From CAZCZU01 sp964503475 (GTDB lineage: Bacteria; Pseudomonadota; Zetaproteobacteria; Mariprofundales; Mariprofundaceae): a stretch of DNA of 61,999 nt. The notes under the pieces are model-generated. The model made no database searches and was not told the origin of the DNA. It saw only the letters and a list, made by a program, of their open reading frames with translations. Where the stretch lies: assembly GCA_964503475.1 (NCBI GenBank), contig CAZCZU010000009.1:1-61999 (forward strand), read 5' to 3'. Below, piece after piece: positions 41,564 through 50,544 of this stretch. Both the position numbers and the translations under genes were made by a program. Position 1 is the stretch's first letter. Each line of letters starts with the position of its first letter.

Positions 41564-42748
41564 ATGCACGAACTCTCTTTTTCATTCGCGGCAACGCCGC
41601 ATATACATTTTGGCATCGGGCAACGTCGGCGACTGCCGGAAATTCTGGCCGGATTCGGCCGTAAAGTGCTGCTGGTGAGCGGCGGTCGCTCTTTCGATGC
41701 TTCTCCGCAGTGCATGGCGATGCTGGAGGCGTTGCAGCAGAGCTTTGAGTTGCAGCGGGTGCGGGTATCGGGTGAGCCCTCGCCGACCCTGGTCGATGAG
41801 GCGGTGAGCGAGCATCGCGCCTTTGCACCCGATTGCGTGCTGGCCATCGGTGGCGGCAGTGCCGTCGATGCGGCCAAGGCGATTGCCGGTCTGCTTCCCT
41901 CGGGCGATTCGGTGATGGATTTTCTAGAGGGCGTGGGCCAGGGAAGGAGCTATAACGGGCCCTCGACACCCTTTATCGCCGTGCCGACCACGGCCGGAAC
42001 CGGTGGCGAGACCAGCAAGAACGCGGTGCTTTCAGAGGTCGGGCCGGATGGTTTCAAGAAGTCCTTCCGACACGAGATGCTGGTGGCCCGCCACATCATC
42101 CTCGATCCGGAACTGACGCTCTCCTGTCCGCCTGCCTTGACGGCGGCCTGCGGCATGGATGCCTTTACGCAATTGCTGGAGTCGTTTGTCTCCTCCAATG
42201 CCAACCTGATGACCGATGCTCTGGTGATCAGCGGCCTGCAGCAGGTGCGCGATTCGTTGCTGCACGCAGTAGAGCAGGGTGGTGATCTATCGGCGCGCTC
42301 CGGCATGCTTTACGCCTCCTCTATCTCGGGGCTGACACTGGCCAATGCCGGTCTTGGCAGCGTGCACGGCCTTGCATCGCCGTTGGGCGCATTTTTCCCG
42401 ATTCCACATGGGGTAGTCTGCGGCACGCTGCTTTTTGATGCCTCACGGTTGAATATCGAGGCCATGCAGCATCGTGAGCCGACAAACCCGGGCCTGGCCC
42501 GCTATGCCGAAGCCGGTCGTATCATGCTGGGTGATGCCGGGCTGAATGATGATGCGGCACGCAAAGGGCTGCTGGAGCTGCTGGCATCATGGAGCAAACG
42601 CCTCTCTATGCCGCGCCTGGGTGAATACGGTATCGGTGAAAGCGATGTGGAGAGAATCGTTGCCAACAGCCGTGGCAACAGCATGAAAACCAATCCGATC
42701 GAACTGACAGACGCAGAAATCGCCGCCCTTATTCGTTCGCGTCTTTGA
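41564..42748 (+). CDS. Iron-containing alcohol dehydrogenase
   Basis: Group III metal-dependent, NAD(P)-linked dehydrogenase. GGGSAVDAAKA binds the cofactor phosphate, VPTTAGTGGETS is the family signature, and the metal ligands are expected in GMDAFTQLLE, SVHGLASPLGA and PIPHGVV. The substrate (alcohol or aldehyde) is not predictable. The start at 41564 was chosen to begin at MHELSF; 394 residues. The gene overlaps the end of converging pgsA by 20 bases. Confidence 0.9.
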   Translation: MHELSFSFAATPHIHFGIGQRRRLPEILAGFGRKVLLVSGGRSFDASPQCMAMLEALQQSFELQRVRVSGEPSPTLVDEAVSEHRAFAPDCVLAIGGGSAVDAAKAIAGLLPSGDSVMDFLEGVGQGRSYNGPSTPFIAVPTTAGTGGETSKNAVLSEVGPDGFKKSFRHEMLVARHIILDPELTLSCPPALTAACGMDAFTQLLESFVSSNANLMTDALVISGLQQVRDSLLHAVEQGGDLSARSGMLYASSISGLTLANAGLGSVHGLASPLGAFFPIPHGVVCGTLLFDASRLNIEAMQHREPTNPGLARYAEAGRIMLGDAGLNDDAARKGLLELLASWSKRLSMPRLGEYGIGESDVERIVANSRGNSMKTNPIELTDAEIAALIRSRL

Positions 42749-43313
42749 TGCTCTCTTCCTTCAGAGTCGGCTTTTCCATCAGCTCCGGCCAGGCATCGCG
42801 CAGATACTCGTAGGCGGACCACAGGGTCAGGATGGCGGCAATCCAGAGCAGGACCGTGCCGATCAGGTGCATGTTCAGGCCCAGGATCACTTCATGCAGC
42901 AGCAGGGCACCGATGGCGAACATCTGTACCGCCGTCTTCCATTTTCCGGTCCAGGAGACATGGACGATGGTGGCGCGCTCGGCCAGCCATTCGCGCAGGG
43001 CACCGATGGTGATCTCGCGGCCGATGATGACAGCCGCGAGGATTCCCGGTGCATAGCCACCCTCAACCAGCAGTACCAGGGCAATGGCAACCAGCAGTTT
43101 ATCGGCCACCGGATCGAGGAAACGGCCGAAGGCAGTGACCTCGTTGCGGCTGCGGGCGAGATAGCCGTCCAGCCAGTCGGTGAAGGCGGCAATGGCGAAG
43201 ATAAGGCCTGCTGCATAATGGCCAAGCGAGCCCGGCAGATAGAATGCTGCGATGAATAAGGGAATCAGGACTACCCGGCCGACGGTGAGCTGATTGGAGA
43301 GGGTCCACTGCAT
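42729..43313 (-). CDS. pgsA: CDP-diacylglycerol-glycerol-3-phosphate 3-phosphatidyltransferase
   Basis: Makes phosphatidylglycerol phosphate from the CDP-diacylglycerol produced by cdsA. The CDP-alcohol motif DG-x2-AR-x8-G-x3-D-x3-D is present as DGYLARSRNEVTAFGRFLD with PVAD after it, in a protein of about five membrane segments and 194 residues. The AT-rich, DnaA-box-containing region lies directly upstream. Confidence 0.95.
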   Translation of the reverse strand: MQWTLSNQLTVGRVVLIPLFIAAFYLPGSLGHYAAGLIFAIAAFTDWLDGYLARSRNEVTAFGRFLDPVADKLLVAIALVLLVEGGYAPGILAAVIIGREITIGALREWLAERATIVHVSWTGKWKTAVQMFAIGALLLHEVILGLNMHLIGTVLLWIAAILTLWSAYEYLRDAWPELMEKPTLKEESIKDANE

Positions 43314-43628
43314 GGCCCTGAGTTATGTCCGAAATCGCCCCGAAGGTAAAGCCTTTTTCATGCCATATAGGGCTTGCAATCGTCTAAGTGACTGCCTTCC
43401 AATGGTTTATTGACTTCACTCACAGAGCCTGTGGATAACTTCGTGGATAACTTGCGGAGATAAAGCCTTTTTTAGCGTTGTTTTAACGAACCTTCTTTTT
43501 GCCTATTTATTAGGCAAAATATTTTACTCTTTATTTCCAGCAACTTGAAGAATTATATGATGTCATCATGGTAACTGCGTGAGAGATGAGGCCCAATCGC
43601 ATTAAGAAAGGGAGGGCGGTGGAAAACT
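43314..43628. promoter_or_regulatory. AT-rich intergenic region with DnaA boxes and palindrome, upstream of pgsA
   Basis: No gene is seen in these 315 bases. TGTGGATAA (43430-43438) is an exact DnaA box and CGTGGATAA (43442-43450) a one-mismatch copy in the same direction. Sixty bases on, the palindrome TTTGCCTA, five bases, TAGGCAAA (43498-43518) leads into an AT-rich stretch. TAAAGCCTTTTT occurs twice (near 43347 and 43461). The region resembles the one upstream of coq7. Confidence 0.5.
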
Positions 43629-44102
43629 CTACAGAATCTGCTGATATGATTGTTGACGCAGGGCCTCGTAAACGGTAACGGCGCAGGCCGAGGAGAGGTT
43701 CAGCGAGCGCACCGGCGCATCGTCCCGCATCGGGATGTTCAGGCCATCGATTTCAGCGCGGATATCGGCCGGCAGGCCGCGCGATTCCGGGCCGAATACC
43801 ACGACATCACCGGGCCTGAATGCGACCTCCCAGAGCGATCGGGTGGCCTTGGTGCTCAGGGCATACCATTGCCGCTCTCCGCTAAGAGCGGTGCGAACTG
43901 CCTGCCAGTCGGCATGCTCCTGCACCTCCAGCCACTCCCAGTAGTCGAGGCCGGCGCGCTTGAGTTGCTTATCGTCGATGGCGAAGCCAAGCGGATGTAC
44001 CAGATGCAGCTTGCAGCCGGTGCAGGCGCACAGGCGGGCGATGTTGCCGGTGTTGGGCGGAATCTCCGGCTCGAACAGGACGATATGCAAGGGCGGGTTC
44101 AT
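43629..44102 (-). CDS. trmL: tRNA (cytidine(34)-2'-O)-methyltransferase
   Basis: SPOUT-class enzyme methylating the wobble 2'-OH of tRNA-Leu isoacceptors. The knotted C-terminal part is clear: FGPESRGLP, then IPMRDDAPVRSLNLSSACAV; the start VLFEPEIPPNTGNIARLCA is typical. 157 residues is the family size. Confidence 0.93.
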   Translation of the reverse strand: MNPPLHIVLFEPEIPPNTGNIARLCACTGCKLHLVHPLGFAIDDKQLKRAGLDYWEWLEVQEHADWQAVRTALSGERQWYALSTKATRSLWEVAFRPGDVVVFGPESRGLPADIRAEIDGLNIPMRDDAPVRSLNLSSACAVTVYEALRQQSYQQIL

Positions 44103-44155
44103 GCCTTCAATTCTGGTGGGCTTCAGGTGATGCGTCCAGCGGATACAGGTGCGGT

Positions 44156-44710
44156 TTAGTCGCGGCTGTTGCGGGCGATAATCATCAGGGAGTCATGCTC
44201 CAGAAATGCATCGTAATACATCACCTCGATAATCTCGAAGTGGCGCGTGATGACTCTCGCAGGGCATGCATCTTCGTCGGCAAGGTTGCCGGCGCGATTG
44301 AACCAGAAGGTGTGGGCTACAATGCCACCAGGCTTGACCACTTGTCGCTGGCGCTCAAGAGAACTACGGAACTCATCTGCCGAAAGATGCTGCATCAGCT
44401 TGTTGGAGAAGATGGCATCGAACGGCTTCAGGCACTGAATCGTCGTTGCATCCAGATGCAGTACAGGTAGGGAAGGAAAGGCCATGCGCAGGCCGGCAAT
44501 CGAGGTTTCGCACTGATCCGAAGCGGTCAGTCGGTAGTGCTTTGAGATCCATGCAATGTCGTGCCCCAGGCCACTGCCCAGTTCCAAGAGGGAGCTGCCG
44601 TCAGCCAGGTGACGCCCCAATGCATCTTCGACACCGGCGGCCGAATTGGAGGAGGTAGCTTTGATATTGAGACCGGATGCTGCATCGTCCAGCCATTGAA
44701 GGCAGTGCAT
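44156..44710 (-). CDS. Class I SAM-dependent methyltransferase, unknown target
   Basis: A 184-residue Rossmann methyltransferase with motif I as LLELGSGLGHDIAW, acidic residue in LTASDQ, and LHLDATTI/FDAIFSNKLMQHL for motifs II-IV. It resembles small-molecule methyltransferases of the DUF938/methyltransf_25 type. A start upstream is not available; the substrate is unknown. Confidence 0.75.
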   Translation of the reverse strand: MHCLQWLDDAASGLNIKATSSNSAAGVEDALGRHLADGSSLLELGSGLGHDIAWISKHYRLTASDQCETSIAGLRMAFPSLPVLHLDATTIQCLKPFDAIFSNKLMQHLSADEFRSSLERQRQVVKPGGIVAHTFWFNRAGNLADEDACPARVITRHFEIIEVMYYDAFLEHDSLMIIARNSRD

Positions 44711-44799
44711 GTCGTGTACGTATCCCGTGCGTGAAATGGAGCTGCAGCCTACATTAATCCACTAATCAGGCCCATTCTTTATCGAATAGATGGAATCCG

Positions 44800-45423
44800 T
44801 TATGTCCCGGGTTCATACCGGTAATGACCGGTGATTTTATAAAAAAATAGCATGTCATCGAGCTTTGGTCCTGCACCGATATTGTGAACGATTAAGGGCC
44901 TTCCGGAACGGGCATCCTTCTTATCGGTAACGATTCCAATATGAGGAAGGTTTCCCGGAAGCATCCATGTGACTATATCGCCCGGTGCGTAGTCCGACGA
45001 ATTCCCGGACCGGGCAAGCTCAATGCCATAACGCTTAAAGAATGTCTGCAGATTTGGAACCCGACGGTGGTCTATGTTTGTGTCCGGTCGCGCTAGTCCC
45101 CAGATCCGTTTTGATGGGTAAGCATTAAAGTGATGGCGCATGTCTTCATGTACCAGCCGTTGCAGATCGATCCCGAGAGCCCTGTACGAACGAATCACTA
45201 CATCCGTGCAGACACCCCGGTCAGCAGGGACATCACCACCAGGATAAGAGATGGAGAAATAGGAAGCATCGTAGTGAACCGTATGTGTGGTTCGTTCAAG
45301 GGCAGCCTCCACGAGTCGATGCGGAAAAGAGTCGGCTACTCCCCATGAAGGATACAACAAGAAGAGCAGTGTTAGAGATATAAGCTTGAAGGGGTTCCTG
45401 AACATCGTCATCAGGATCATCAA
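44800..45423 (-). CDS. DUF1287 exported protein
   Basis: A 207-residue precursor with a hydrophobic leader ending SWGVADS and a DUF1287 domain: RGVCTDVVIRSYRALGIDLQ with a candidate catalytic Cys, DHRRVPNLQTFF, and HIGIVTDKK/IVHNIGAGP with candidate His. The layout is like NlpC/P60-type cysteine peptidases or amidases, but activity is not established. It starts four bases after coq7. Codons are somewhat less G+C-rich than neighbours. Confidence 0.85.
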   Translation of the reverse strand: MMILMTMFRNPFKLISLTLLFLLYPSWGVADSFPHRLVEAALERTTHTVHYDASYFSISYPGGDVPADRGVCTDVVIRSYRALGIDLQRLVHEDMRHHFNAYPSKRIWGLARPDTNIDHRRVPNLQTFFKRYGIELARSGNSSDYAPGDIVTWMLPGNLPHIGIVTDKKDARSGRPLIVHNIGAGPKLDDMLFFYKITGHYRYEPGT

Positions 45424-45427
45424 GCCA

Positions 45428-46078
45428 TCAGATTTTCGAGGCCAGGGTCGTCATCACCTTGGAAGTCAGCTTCATCAGCTTTTTGACCGGCTGCGGCAGT
45501 TCGGCGGCCCCCAGATTCTCGGCCAGGGAGGCGTGGCCCTGCTCATCGGTACGCATCTGCGAGGCGATGGCACGACTGCGGGTGTCCTGTGGCGGCAGGC
45601 GATCGAGATGGCCATCGAGGTGGCGCACCACCTGATGCTCGGTCTCGGCCAGAAAACCGAGATTCCAGCGATCGCCGGCAATGCCCGCGGCCACACCGAT
45701 GGCAAAGGAGCCGGCATACCAGAACGGATCGAGCTTCGAGGGGCCTTCACCCAGCTCTTCCAGCCGTTTACGGCACCAGTTCAGATGATCACTCTCCTCG
45801 ATCGAGGCGTTGCGGAACTTATCCTTCAGCGAGGGATCACGCGCCGTCAGGCTCTGGCCGTGATAGAGGGCCTGGGCGGCCATCTCGCCGGCGTGGTTCA
45901 CGCGCATCAGGCCTGCAGCCAGCCGTTTCTCTTCCGGGCTCATGGTAGGTTCGCCGGCCTCGGCGGCGGGGTAGGGACGCTGGCTCTGCTGTTTGCAGAA
46001 GATGTTGTTCAATGCCTTGTCGAAGTGGCCGATCACCTCGTCGGCGATGGAGTGGTGGCGAAAATCCTGTTTGCTCAT
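45428..46078 (-). CDS. coq7: Ubiquinone hydroxylase Coq7
   Basis: Di-iron monooxygenase that hydroxylates 3-demethoxyubiquinol in aerobic ubiquinone synthesis. Iron ligands are visible in MRVNHAGEMAAQALYHGQ, IEESDHLNW (ExxH) and TDEQGHASLAENL (ExxH). The start was put at 46078 (MSKQDFRHHS); 46090 is also in frame. 216 residues is normal for the bacterial form. Confidence 0.92.
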   Translation of the reverse strand: MSKQDFRHHSIADEVIGHFDKALNNIFCKQQSQRPYPAAEAGEPTMSPEEKRLAAGLMRVNHAGEMAAQALYHGQSLTARDPSLKDKFRNASIEESDHLNWCRKRLEELGEGPSKLDPFWYAGSFAIGVAAGIAGDRWNLGFLAETEHQVVRHLDGHLDRLPPQDTRSRAIASQMRTDEQGHASLAENLGAAELPQPVKKLMKLTSKVMTTLASKI

Positions 46079-46319
46079 GGCTGCCAGCATAAAGCCATTG
46101 GATGCGAAGGTGAATAGTCGATAGCGCTATCCACAAGCTCTGTGGATAAGCTGTTGGGTAACTACGCAGTAGCTTGTTCCGATGGCACTTGCGCAAACCG
46201 GTCTGTTTTGCCCATTAAATAGGCATGGAAATAAGGCCTTTTTTATCAATCAATTACAAGGGTGATGCTGGTTCGTGGGTGGCGTGTGTGACAGCAGGGT
46301 GACGCGACGGGATCGCTAT
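46079..46319. promoter_or_regulatory. Intergenic region with inverted DnaA-box pair, upstream of coq7
   Basis: CTATCCACA (46127-46135, one mismatch) and TGTGGATAA (46141-46149, exact) are DnaA-type boxes facing each other five bases apart. Sixty bases on, TTTGCCCA, five bases, TAGGCATG (46207-46227) is a degenerate copy of the palindrome found upstream of pgsA, followed by ATAAGGCCTTTTTTAT. No gene is seen. Confidence 0.5.
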
Positions 46320-47579
46320 CTAGGCAGCCAGAATAATGGTGCGGGCAGCCGTCTCACCGCGCTGAATGGCCGTCTCGATGGTAGCCGGAAGTTCGCCCGG
46401 TCGCGGTTGTTCACAGGCATCGATGACATGATCGGGAAGTGCAGGACGCGACAGCCCGGAGACCAGCGTGGTGGCGTGGCGTACCTGTACGATGCGATGG
46501 TGGACAATCTCATGTGCGGCATGGCCGGTAATCTGTTGCAGTTCCTTGGTGACCTGCTGCAGGCGCACCTCATTGCTCTGCCCGGCAGCATCGGCACTGA
46601 TGACGGCACAGATATGGTAAGGAGCATCCCGTTCGCCCATCTGGGCCGAAATATCGAAGAACCACTGTCCGTAGGTGCCGATGCCGCCGACCATGCTATC
46701 CGGCAGCTGCGGATTTTCCTTCAGCCACAGGTGCACATTGGTGATCGGACGGCTCTGCAGTGGTTGCTGCACGCCAAGCAGCTGGTTGCGCAGTAACGGT
46801 GGCAGGGCGAGCACCACGCGCCTGAAGGAGCAGGCCTCCTGTTTGAAGGTGAGGATGCACTGCTTGTCATCACTTGCCAGCCCCTGCACCCGGCAGCCGG
46901 TGTGGATATGCACACCCAGCCGGATGGCATATTCGGCCAGCGGCTGGATCAGGGCCTGCTGCAATGGCTTGTTGAACCAGCCGAGCCGGGCATGGGCGTG
47001 CGAGGCGAAGGCCTGGCGCAGCACCTCGGCAAAGGAGGCCGCATCGGCTTCATCCATAGCGGCATTCATGCTACCCAGGCATAGCGGCTCGATCAGATCG
47101 CGTTGCAGGGCGGCAGGGATACGGCAGCGCTGCATCAGTTCGGCCACCGAGCCGCTGACCCGGCCGCGAATGGCCAGCCCGAGACGAAGCATCGCCAGGG
47201 CACTGGCATGGGTGTGGCCGGGCAGTCGGTAGACGGCCAGCGGCAGACCGAAGGCCAGCGGCAGTGCGGCGGGAGCCTGCAGGCGGAAGGTGCCGCGTGC
47301 GGCGTCCCACAGCGGCAACTCGAGGTGATGCTGCCAGGTGATCGAGTCCGTGGCCCCGGCATCGTGCAGCAACTGCCGGGTAGCGGCATAGGCGCCGATC
47401 AGCAGGTGGGGGCCGTGATCGACCCACGCATGCATCGTCTTGTCGAAATAGGAGCGGGTACGGCCCCCCAGTTCAGGTGCCGCCTCGTAGAGGTGCACAG
47501 CATAGCCGCGTTCGGCCAGGCGAATGGCACAGGCAAGGCCCGTCAGCCCGCCGCCGACAACGGCGATATCCGGAGACAT
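46320..47579 (-). CDS. hpnE: Squalene-associated FAD-dependent desaturase HpnE
   Basis: Reduces hydroxysqualene to squalene, the last of three steps that make squalene from farnesyl diphosphate. The FAD-binding AVVGGGLTGLACAIRLAERG is at the N-terminus, followed by GGRTRSYF and DHGPHLLIGAY typical of the phytoene desaturase-like family; 419 residues. It overlaps hpnD by one base. No squalene-hopene cyclase gene lies in the window. Confidence 0.93.
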   Translation of the reverse strand: MSPDIAVVGGGLTGLACAIRLAERGYAVHLYEAAPELGGRTRSYFDKTMHAWVDHGPHLLIGAYAATRQLLHDAGATDSITWQHHLELPLWDAARGTFRLQAPAALPLAFGLPLAVYRLPGHTHASALAMLRLGLAIRGRVSGSVAELMQRCRIPAALQRDLIEPLCLGSMNAAMDEADAASFAEVLRQAFASHAHARLGWFNKPLQQALIQPLAEYAIRLGVHIHTGCRVQGLASDDKQCILTFKQEACSFRRVVLALPPLLRNQLLGVQQPLQSRPITNVHLWLKENPQLPDSMVGGIGTYGQWFFDISAQMGERDAPYHICAVISADAAGQSNEVRLQQVTKELQQITGHAAHEIVHHRIVQVRHATTLVSGLSRPALPDHVIDACEQPRPGELPATIETAIQRGETAARTIILAA

Positions 47580-48454
47580 CAGAACTGCAGGCGAACCGGG
47601 GCCGGATGCTTTTCAGCCCGCTTTTCGGCCCGCCAGGCGCGCCAGGCAATCCAGATCTTGCGCAGCGGCGTCAGGTGTACCGGATGCTTCCAGACATCGT
47701 AATCATTCTGGCGCAGCCGTTGCAGATGGGCGTAATAGATTGCCCCCATCAGCAGGGAGGGGCGCAGGCTGATGCGATCACAGGCCGGCAACTGCTCCAG
47801 CGCCTGCTGGTAGGCCGCCTCCGCCTTGTCGCCGTAATGGCGCAGCAGTGCGCGCATGCCTTCCGTCATGTTGCCGTCCCTGAAATCCTGGTCGGCCACC
47901 TTGAAGTGGATGCGCTCCTCCTGTGGCAGGTAGATGCGACCACGCTGCATATCCTCGGCCACATCACGCAGGATATTGGTCAGCTGCAGGGCCTCGCCCA
48001 GCGAGGTGGCGAAATTGCGCGCCTTGCGATCGGTGTAGCCGAACACCTCGATCGAGAGCAGGCCGACAACACCGGCGACACGGTAGCAGTAGAGAGCCAG
48101 GTCAGAGGATTTGAGAATCGGCTGGCGCTGAATGTCCATCAGCATACCGTCGAGAATCTCGACAAACAGCTCCTCATCGAGTGCGAAGTGCTCCCGGGCC
48201 CAGGCCAGCTCCTGGCCGACCGGATGGTTGGCCGTGCCGTGGAAGATGCGCTCCAGCTCCTCGCGCCAGAAACCGATCTTGCGCGTGGCGACCTCGGCAT
48301 CGCTGACCTCGTCGGCGATATCGTCCACCTCGCGGCAAAAGGCATAGAGCGCCATCATGGCACGGCGCTGATCCTCCGGCAGGAAGAGGAAGGCGTAGAA
48401 AAAGGAGGAGCCGGAACCGCGGGTCTTGTCCTGGCAATACTGTTCTGGGGTCAT
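47579..48454 (-). CDS. hpnD: Presqualene diphosphate synthase HpnD
   Basis: Head-to-head condensation of two farnesyl diphosphates. Both aspartate-rich motifs are visible: YAFCREVDDIADE near residues 37-49 and LRDVAEDMQRGRIYLP near 165-180. 291 residues is normal. The start overlaps the hpnC stop by four bases. Confidence 0.94.
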   Translation of the reverse strand: MTPEQYCQDKTRGSGSSFFYAFLFLPEDQRRAMMALYAFCREVDDIADEVSDAEVATRKIGFWREELERIFHGTANHPVGQELAWAREHFALDEELFVEILDGMLMDIQRQPILKSSDLALYCYRVAGVVGLLSIEVFGYTDRKARNFATSLGEALQLTNILRDVAEDMQRGRIYLPQEERIHFKVADQDFRDGNMTEGMRALLRHYGDKAEAAYQQALEQLPACDRISLRPSLLMGAIYYAHLQRLRQNDYDVWKHPVHLTPLRKIWIAWRAWRAEKRAEKHPAPVRLQF

Positions 48455-49353
48455 ACGGGCTCCGGGATCAGACGATGGGGGAAAAGGGCTGTGGCCATCA
48501 CGGCCGGAATCAGACGCAGCCAGTCGCCGCGCGCCAGCGTCGGACGCTGCTGCAGCGGGTTATCCAGCCGCTCGGTGGCATCGAGGATGGCCATGCCGCC
48601 GTGCAGGGTCGCGGCAATCTGCAGGCGCAGGCGCAGCGGCAGCATCGGCAGCAGGGCCGAGCCCTGCTCGAACAGGGAGCGGGTATAGGTGTAAGCGAGG
48701 CTGAGCACCGGCTGCAGTGTGGCGATATCGGCTTCACCGGCCAGCAGCCGCGTATGATCGAGATAGGCCCCTTGCAGCCAGCTATCCGGCAGATAGCAGC
48801 GGCCACGGGGCAGATCGACGGAGAGATCCTGCCAGAAGTTGGCCAGCTGCAGGGCGGTGCAGATGGCATCGGAAGCAAGGCGTGCCTCACCATCATGGAT
48901 TCCGTGCAGGGCCAGCACCAGGCGCCCGACCGGGTTGGCCGAGTGCTTGCAGTAGAAGCGCAGCTCATCCTCGGTGGCATAGCTGTGAATGGTGCAGTCC
49001 ATGCGAAAGGCGGTGAGCAGGTCGTGCAGGGCATCGATCGGCAGCGCGAAGCGACGGATGGCGTCGCCGAGCGCCAGGAAGACCGGATGATCGAGCTCCT
49101 CCTCCACACAACGGTCGAGCAGGGCAGCCCATGCCTCCAGCTGCTTGATACGTTTCTCGGGTGGTGCATTGCCCTCATCGGCCATGTCGTCGGCTGCTCG
49201 TGCAAAGGCGTAGATGGCCGCCACGGCAGGGCGCAGCTCGCTGCGAATCAGGCGTGAGGCGGTGGGAAAGTTCTCGTAATGGCGCTGTGCGATTTGGGCG
49301 CAGTGCTGATAGGCTGCTGCCACGGTGAGCTTGGTTGCCGGCATGGGCGCCAT
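48451..49353 (-). CDS. hpnC: Hydroxysqualene synthase HpnC
   Basis: Converts presqualene diphosphate to hydroxysqualene. It has the same trans-prenyltransferase fold as HpnD, with YAFARAADDMADEG and the second motif LSVDLPRGRCYLP. The open frame runs back into thiO, so the start is set at 49353 (MAPMPATKL); ATGs at 49344 and 49371 are equally weak for ribosome binding. About 300 residues. It heads hpnC-hpnD-hpnE. Confidence 0.92.
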   Translation of the reverse strand: MAPMPATKLTVAAAYQHCAQIAQRHYENFPTASRLIRSELRPAVAAIYAFARAADDMADEGNAPPEKRIKQLEAWAALLDRCVEEELDHPVFLALGDAIRRFALPIDALHDLLTAFRMDCTIHSYATEDELRFYCKHSANPVGRLVLALHGIHDGEARLASDAICTALQLANFWQDLSVDLPRGRCYLPDSWLQGAYLDHTRLLAGEADIATLQPVLSLAYTYTRSLFEQGSALLPMLPLRLRLQIAATLHGGMAILDATERLDNPLQQRPTLARGDWLRLIPAVMATALFPHRLIPEPV

Positions 49354-49395
49354 GGTATGGGTTGAGCCCATGTCGAGGCAAGCGGGAGGATTCGT

Positions 49396-50544
49396 ATGCG
49401 CATAGCAATCATCGGCGGCGGCATTATCGGCAGCCTGACAGCCCTGCATCTGAAAGAGCGGGGGGCTGAACCGGTGATCATCGAGCGAGGCCGCCTGGGT
49501 GGCGAAGCTTCCTGGGCCGGAGCGGGCATCCTTTGCCCCATCCAGCCATGGCTCTATCCCGATGCCTTCACCCATCTTGTCGATGCCAGCCTTGCCCTCT
49601 ATCCCGATCTGCAGGAGCAGCTTCTCGCGGAGAGCGGTATCTCCATCGAATGGCGGCGATGCGGCATGCTGGTGCCGTTTTTCGATGAGGATGATGATTC
49701 TCAACGGGCAGCTGCCCTTGATTGGTCAGGCCGTTTCGACTGGCAGGTGGAGGCGCTGGATCCCGAGGCTGCCTGGAAGGATGAGCCGACACTCTCCCGC
49801 AATGGACTCAGTTCGGCACTGCTGTGGCCGCAGGTGGCCCAGTTGCGCAACCCGCGCCTGCTGCAGGCGGTTCATGCAAGGCTCGAACAGCTCGGTATCG
49901 AGACACGTGAGGAGTGCGAGGTGGCCGGCCTGCTGGAGCAGGGCGACAGGGTAAGCGGCGTTCGGCTAACGGATGGCGAGTCGATCGAGGCCGATGCGGT
50001 GCTGCTTGCCTCCGGCAGCTGGAGCGGGGCGATGGCCGAGGCTTTCGGTATGGCACTGCCGGTGCAGCCGGTGAAGGGGCAGATCGTGTTGCTCAAAGAT
50101 GAACCCGGCCGGATGCAGCGCATTATCAAACATCACCGGGCCTATTTCGTGCCGCGTGCGGATGGACGTATCCTGGTGGGGGCCAGCATGGAGAATGCCG
50201 GTTTTGCCCGTGGCAATACCGTACGCGAGGTGGAGCGGCTGCTGCAGGCGCTGCTGCGCATTGTGCCGGGGCTTGAATCGGCCGAGGTGGAGCGGCAGTG
50301 GATGGGCTTTCGCCCCGGCAGTCCGGATGGCCTGCCCTTTATCGGGCCGGTGGCTTCACGCCCCGGGCTCTGGGTGGCCAGCGGTCACTATCGTAATGGC
50401 GTGGCTCTGGCGCCGATCACGGCCGAAGTGGTCAGCGGCTGGATGCTGGGCATACCGCCTGCCATCGACATGGCTCCGTTTGCTGTCGAGCGGGATGTTC
50501 ATTCCTCCACGCAACTGGGTTATCCGCAAGGGGAGACGGCATGA
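49396..50544 (+). CDS. thiO: Glycine oxidase ThiO
   Basis: FAD enzyme oxidising glycine to iminoglycine for the thiazole ring of thiamine. IAIIGGGIIGSLTALHLKERG binds FAD, and the C-terminal GFRPGSPDGLPFIGPV and SGHYRNGVALAPIT are DAO-family motifs; 382 residues. No other thiamine gene is beside it, so the function rests on family match alone. GGGAGG lies upstream of the ATG. Its end overlaps the next gene by four bases. Confidence 0.88.
   Translation: MRIAIIGGGIIGSLTALHLKERGAEPVIIERGRLGGEASWAGAGILCPIQPWLYPDAFTHLVDASLALYPDLQEQLLAESGISIEWRRCGMLVPFFDEDDDSQRAAALDWSGRFDWQVEALDPEAAWKDEPTLSRNGLSSALLWPQVAQLRNPRLLQAVHARLEQLGIETREECEVAGLLEQGDRVSGVRLTDGESIEADAVLLASGSWSGAMAEAFGMALPVQPVKGQIVLLKDEPGRMQRIIKHHRAYFVPRADGRILVGASMENAGFARGNTVREVERLLQALLRIVPGLESAEVERQWMGFRPGSPDGLPFIGPVASRPGLWVASGHYRNGVALAPITAEVVSGWMLGIPPAIDMAPFAVERDVHSSTQLGYPQGETA

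Noticed and set aside
43314..43628. Firm call of a chromosomal replication origin
   Set aside because: Only two DnaA boxes are present, dnaA/dnaN are not adjacent, and a similar region occurs 2.7 kb away; kept as a finding rather than a feature call.
47477..48688. 403-codon open frame antisense to hpnD and neighbours
   Set aside because: Covers parts of three recognised genes and has no family features.
49354..49704. N-terminal extension of hpnC by 117 codons
   Set aside because: It would overlap the thiO start region fully, and the extra residues have no similarity to squalene synthases.
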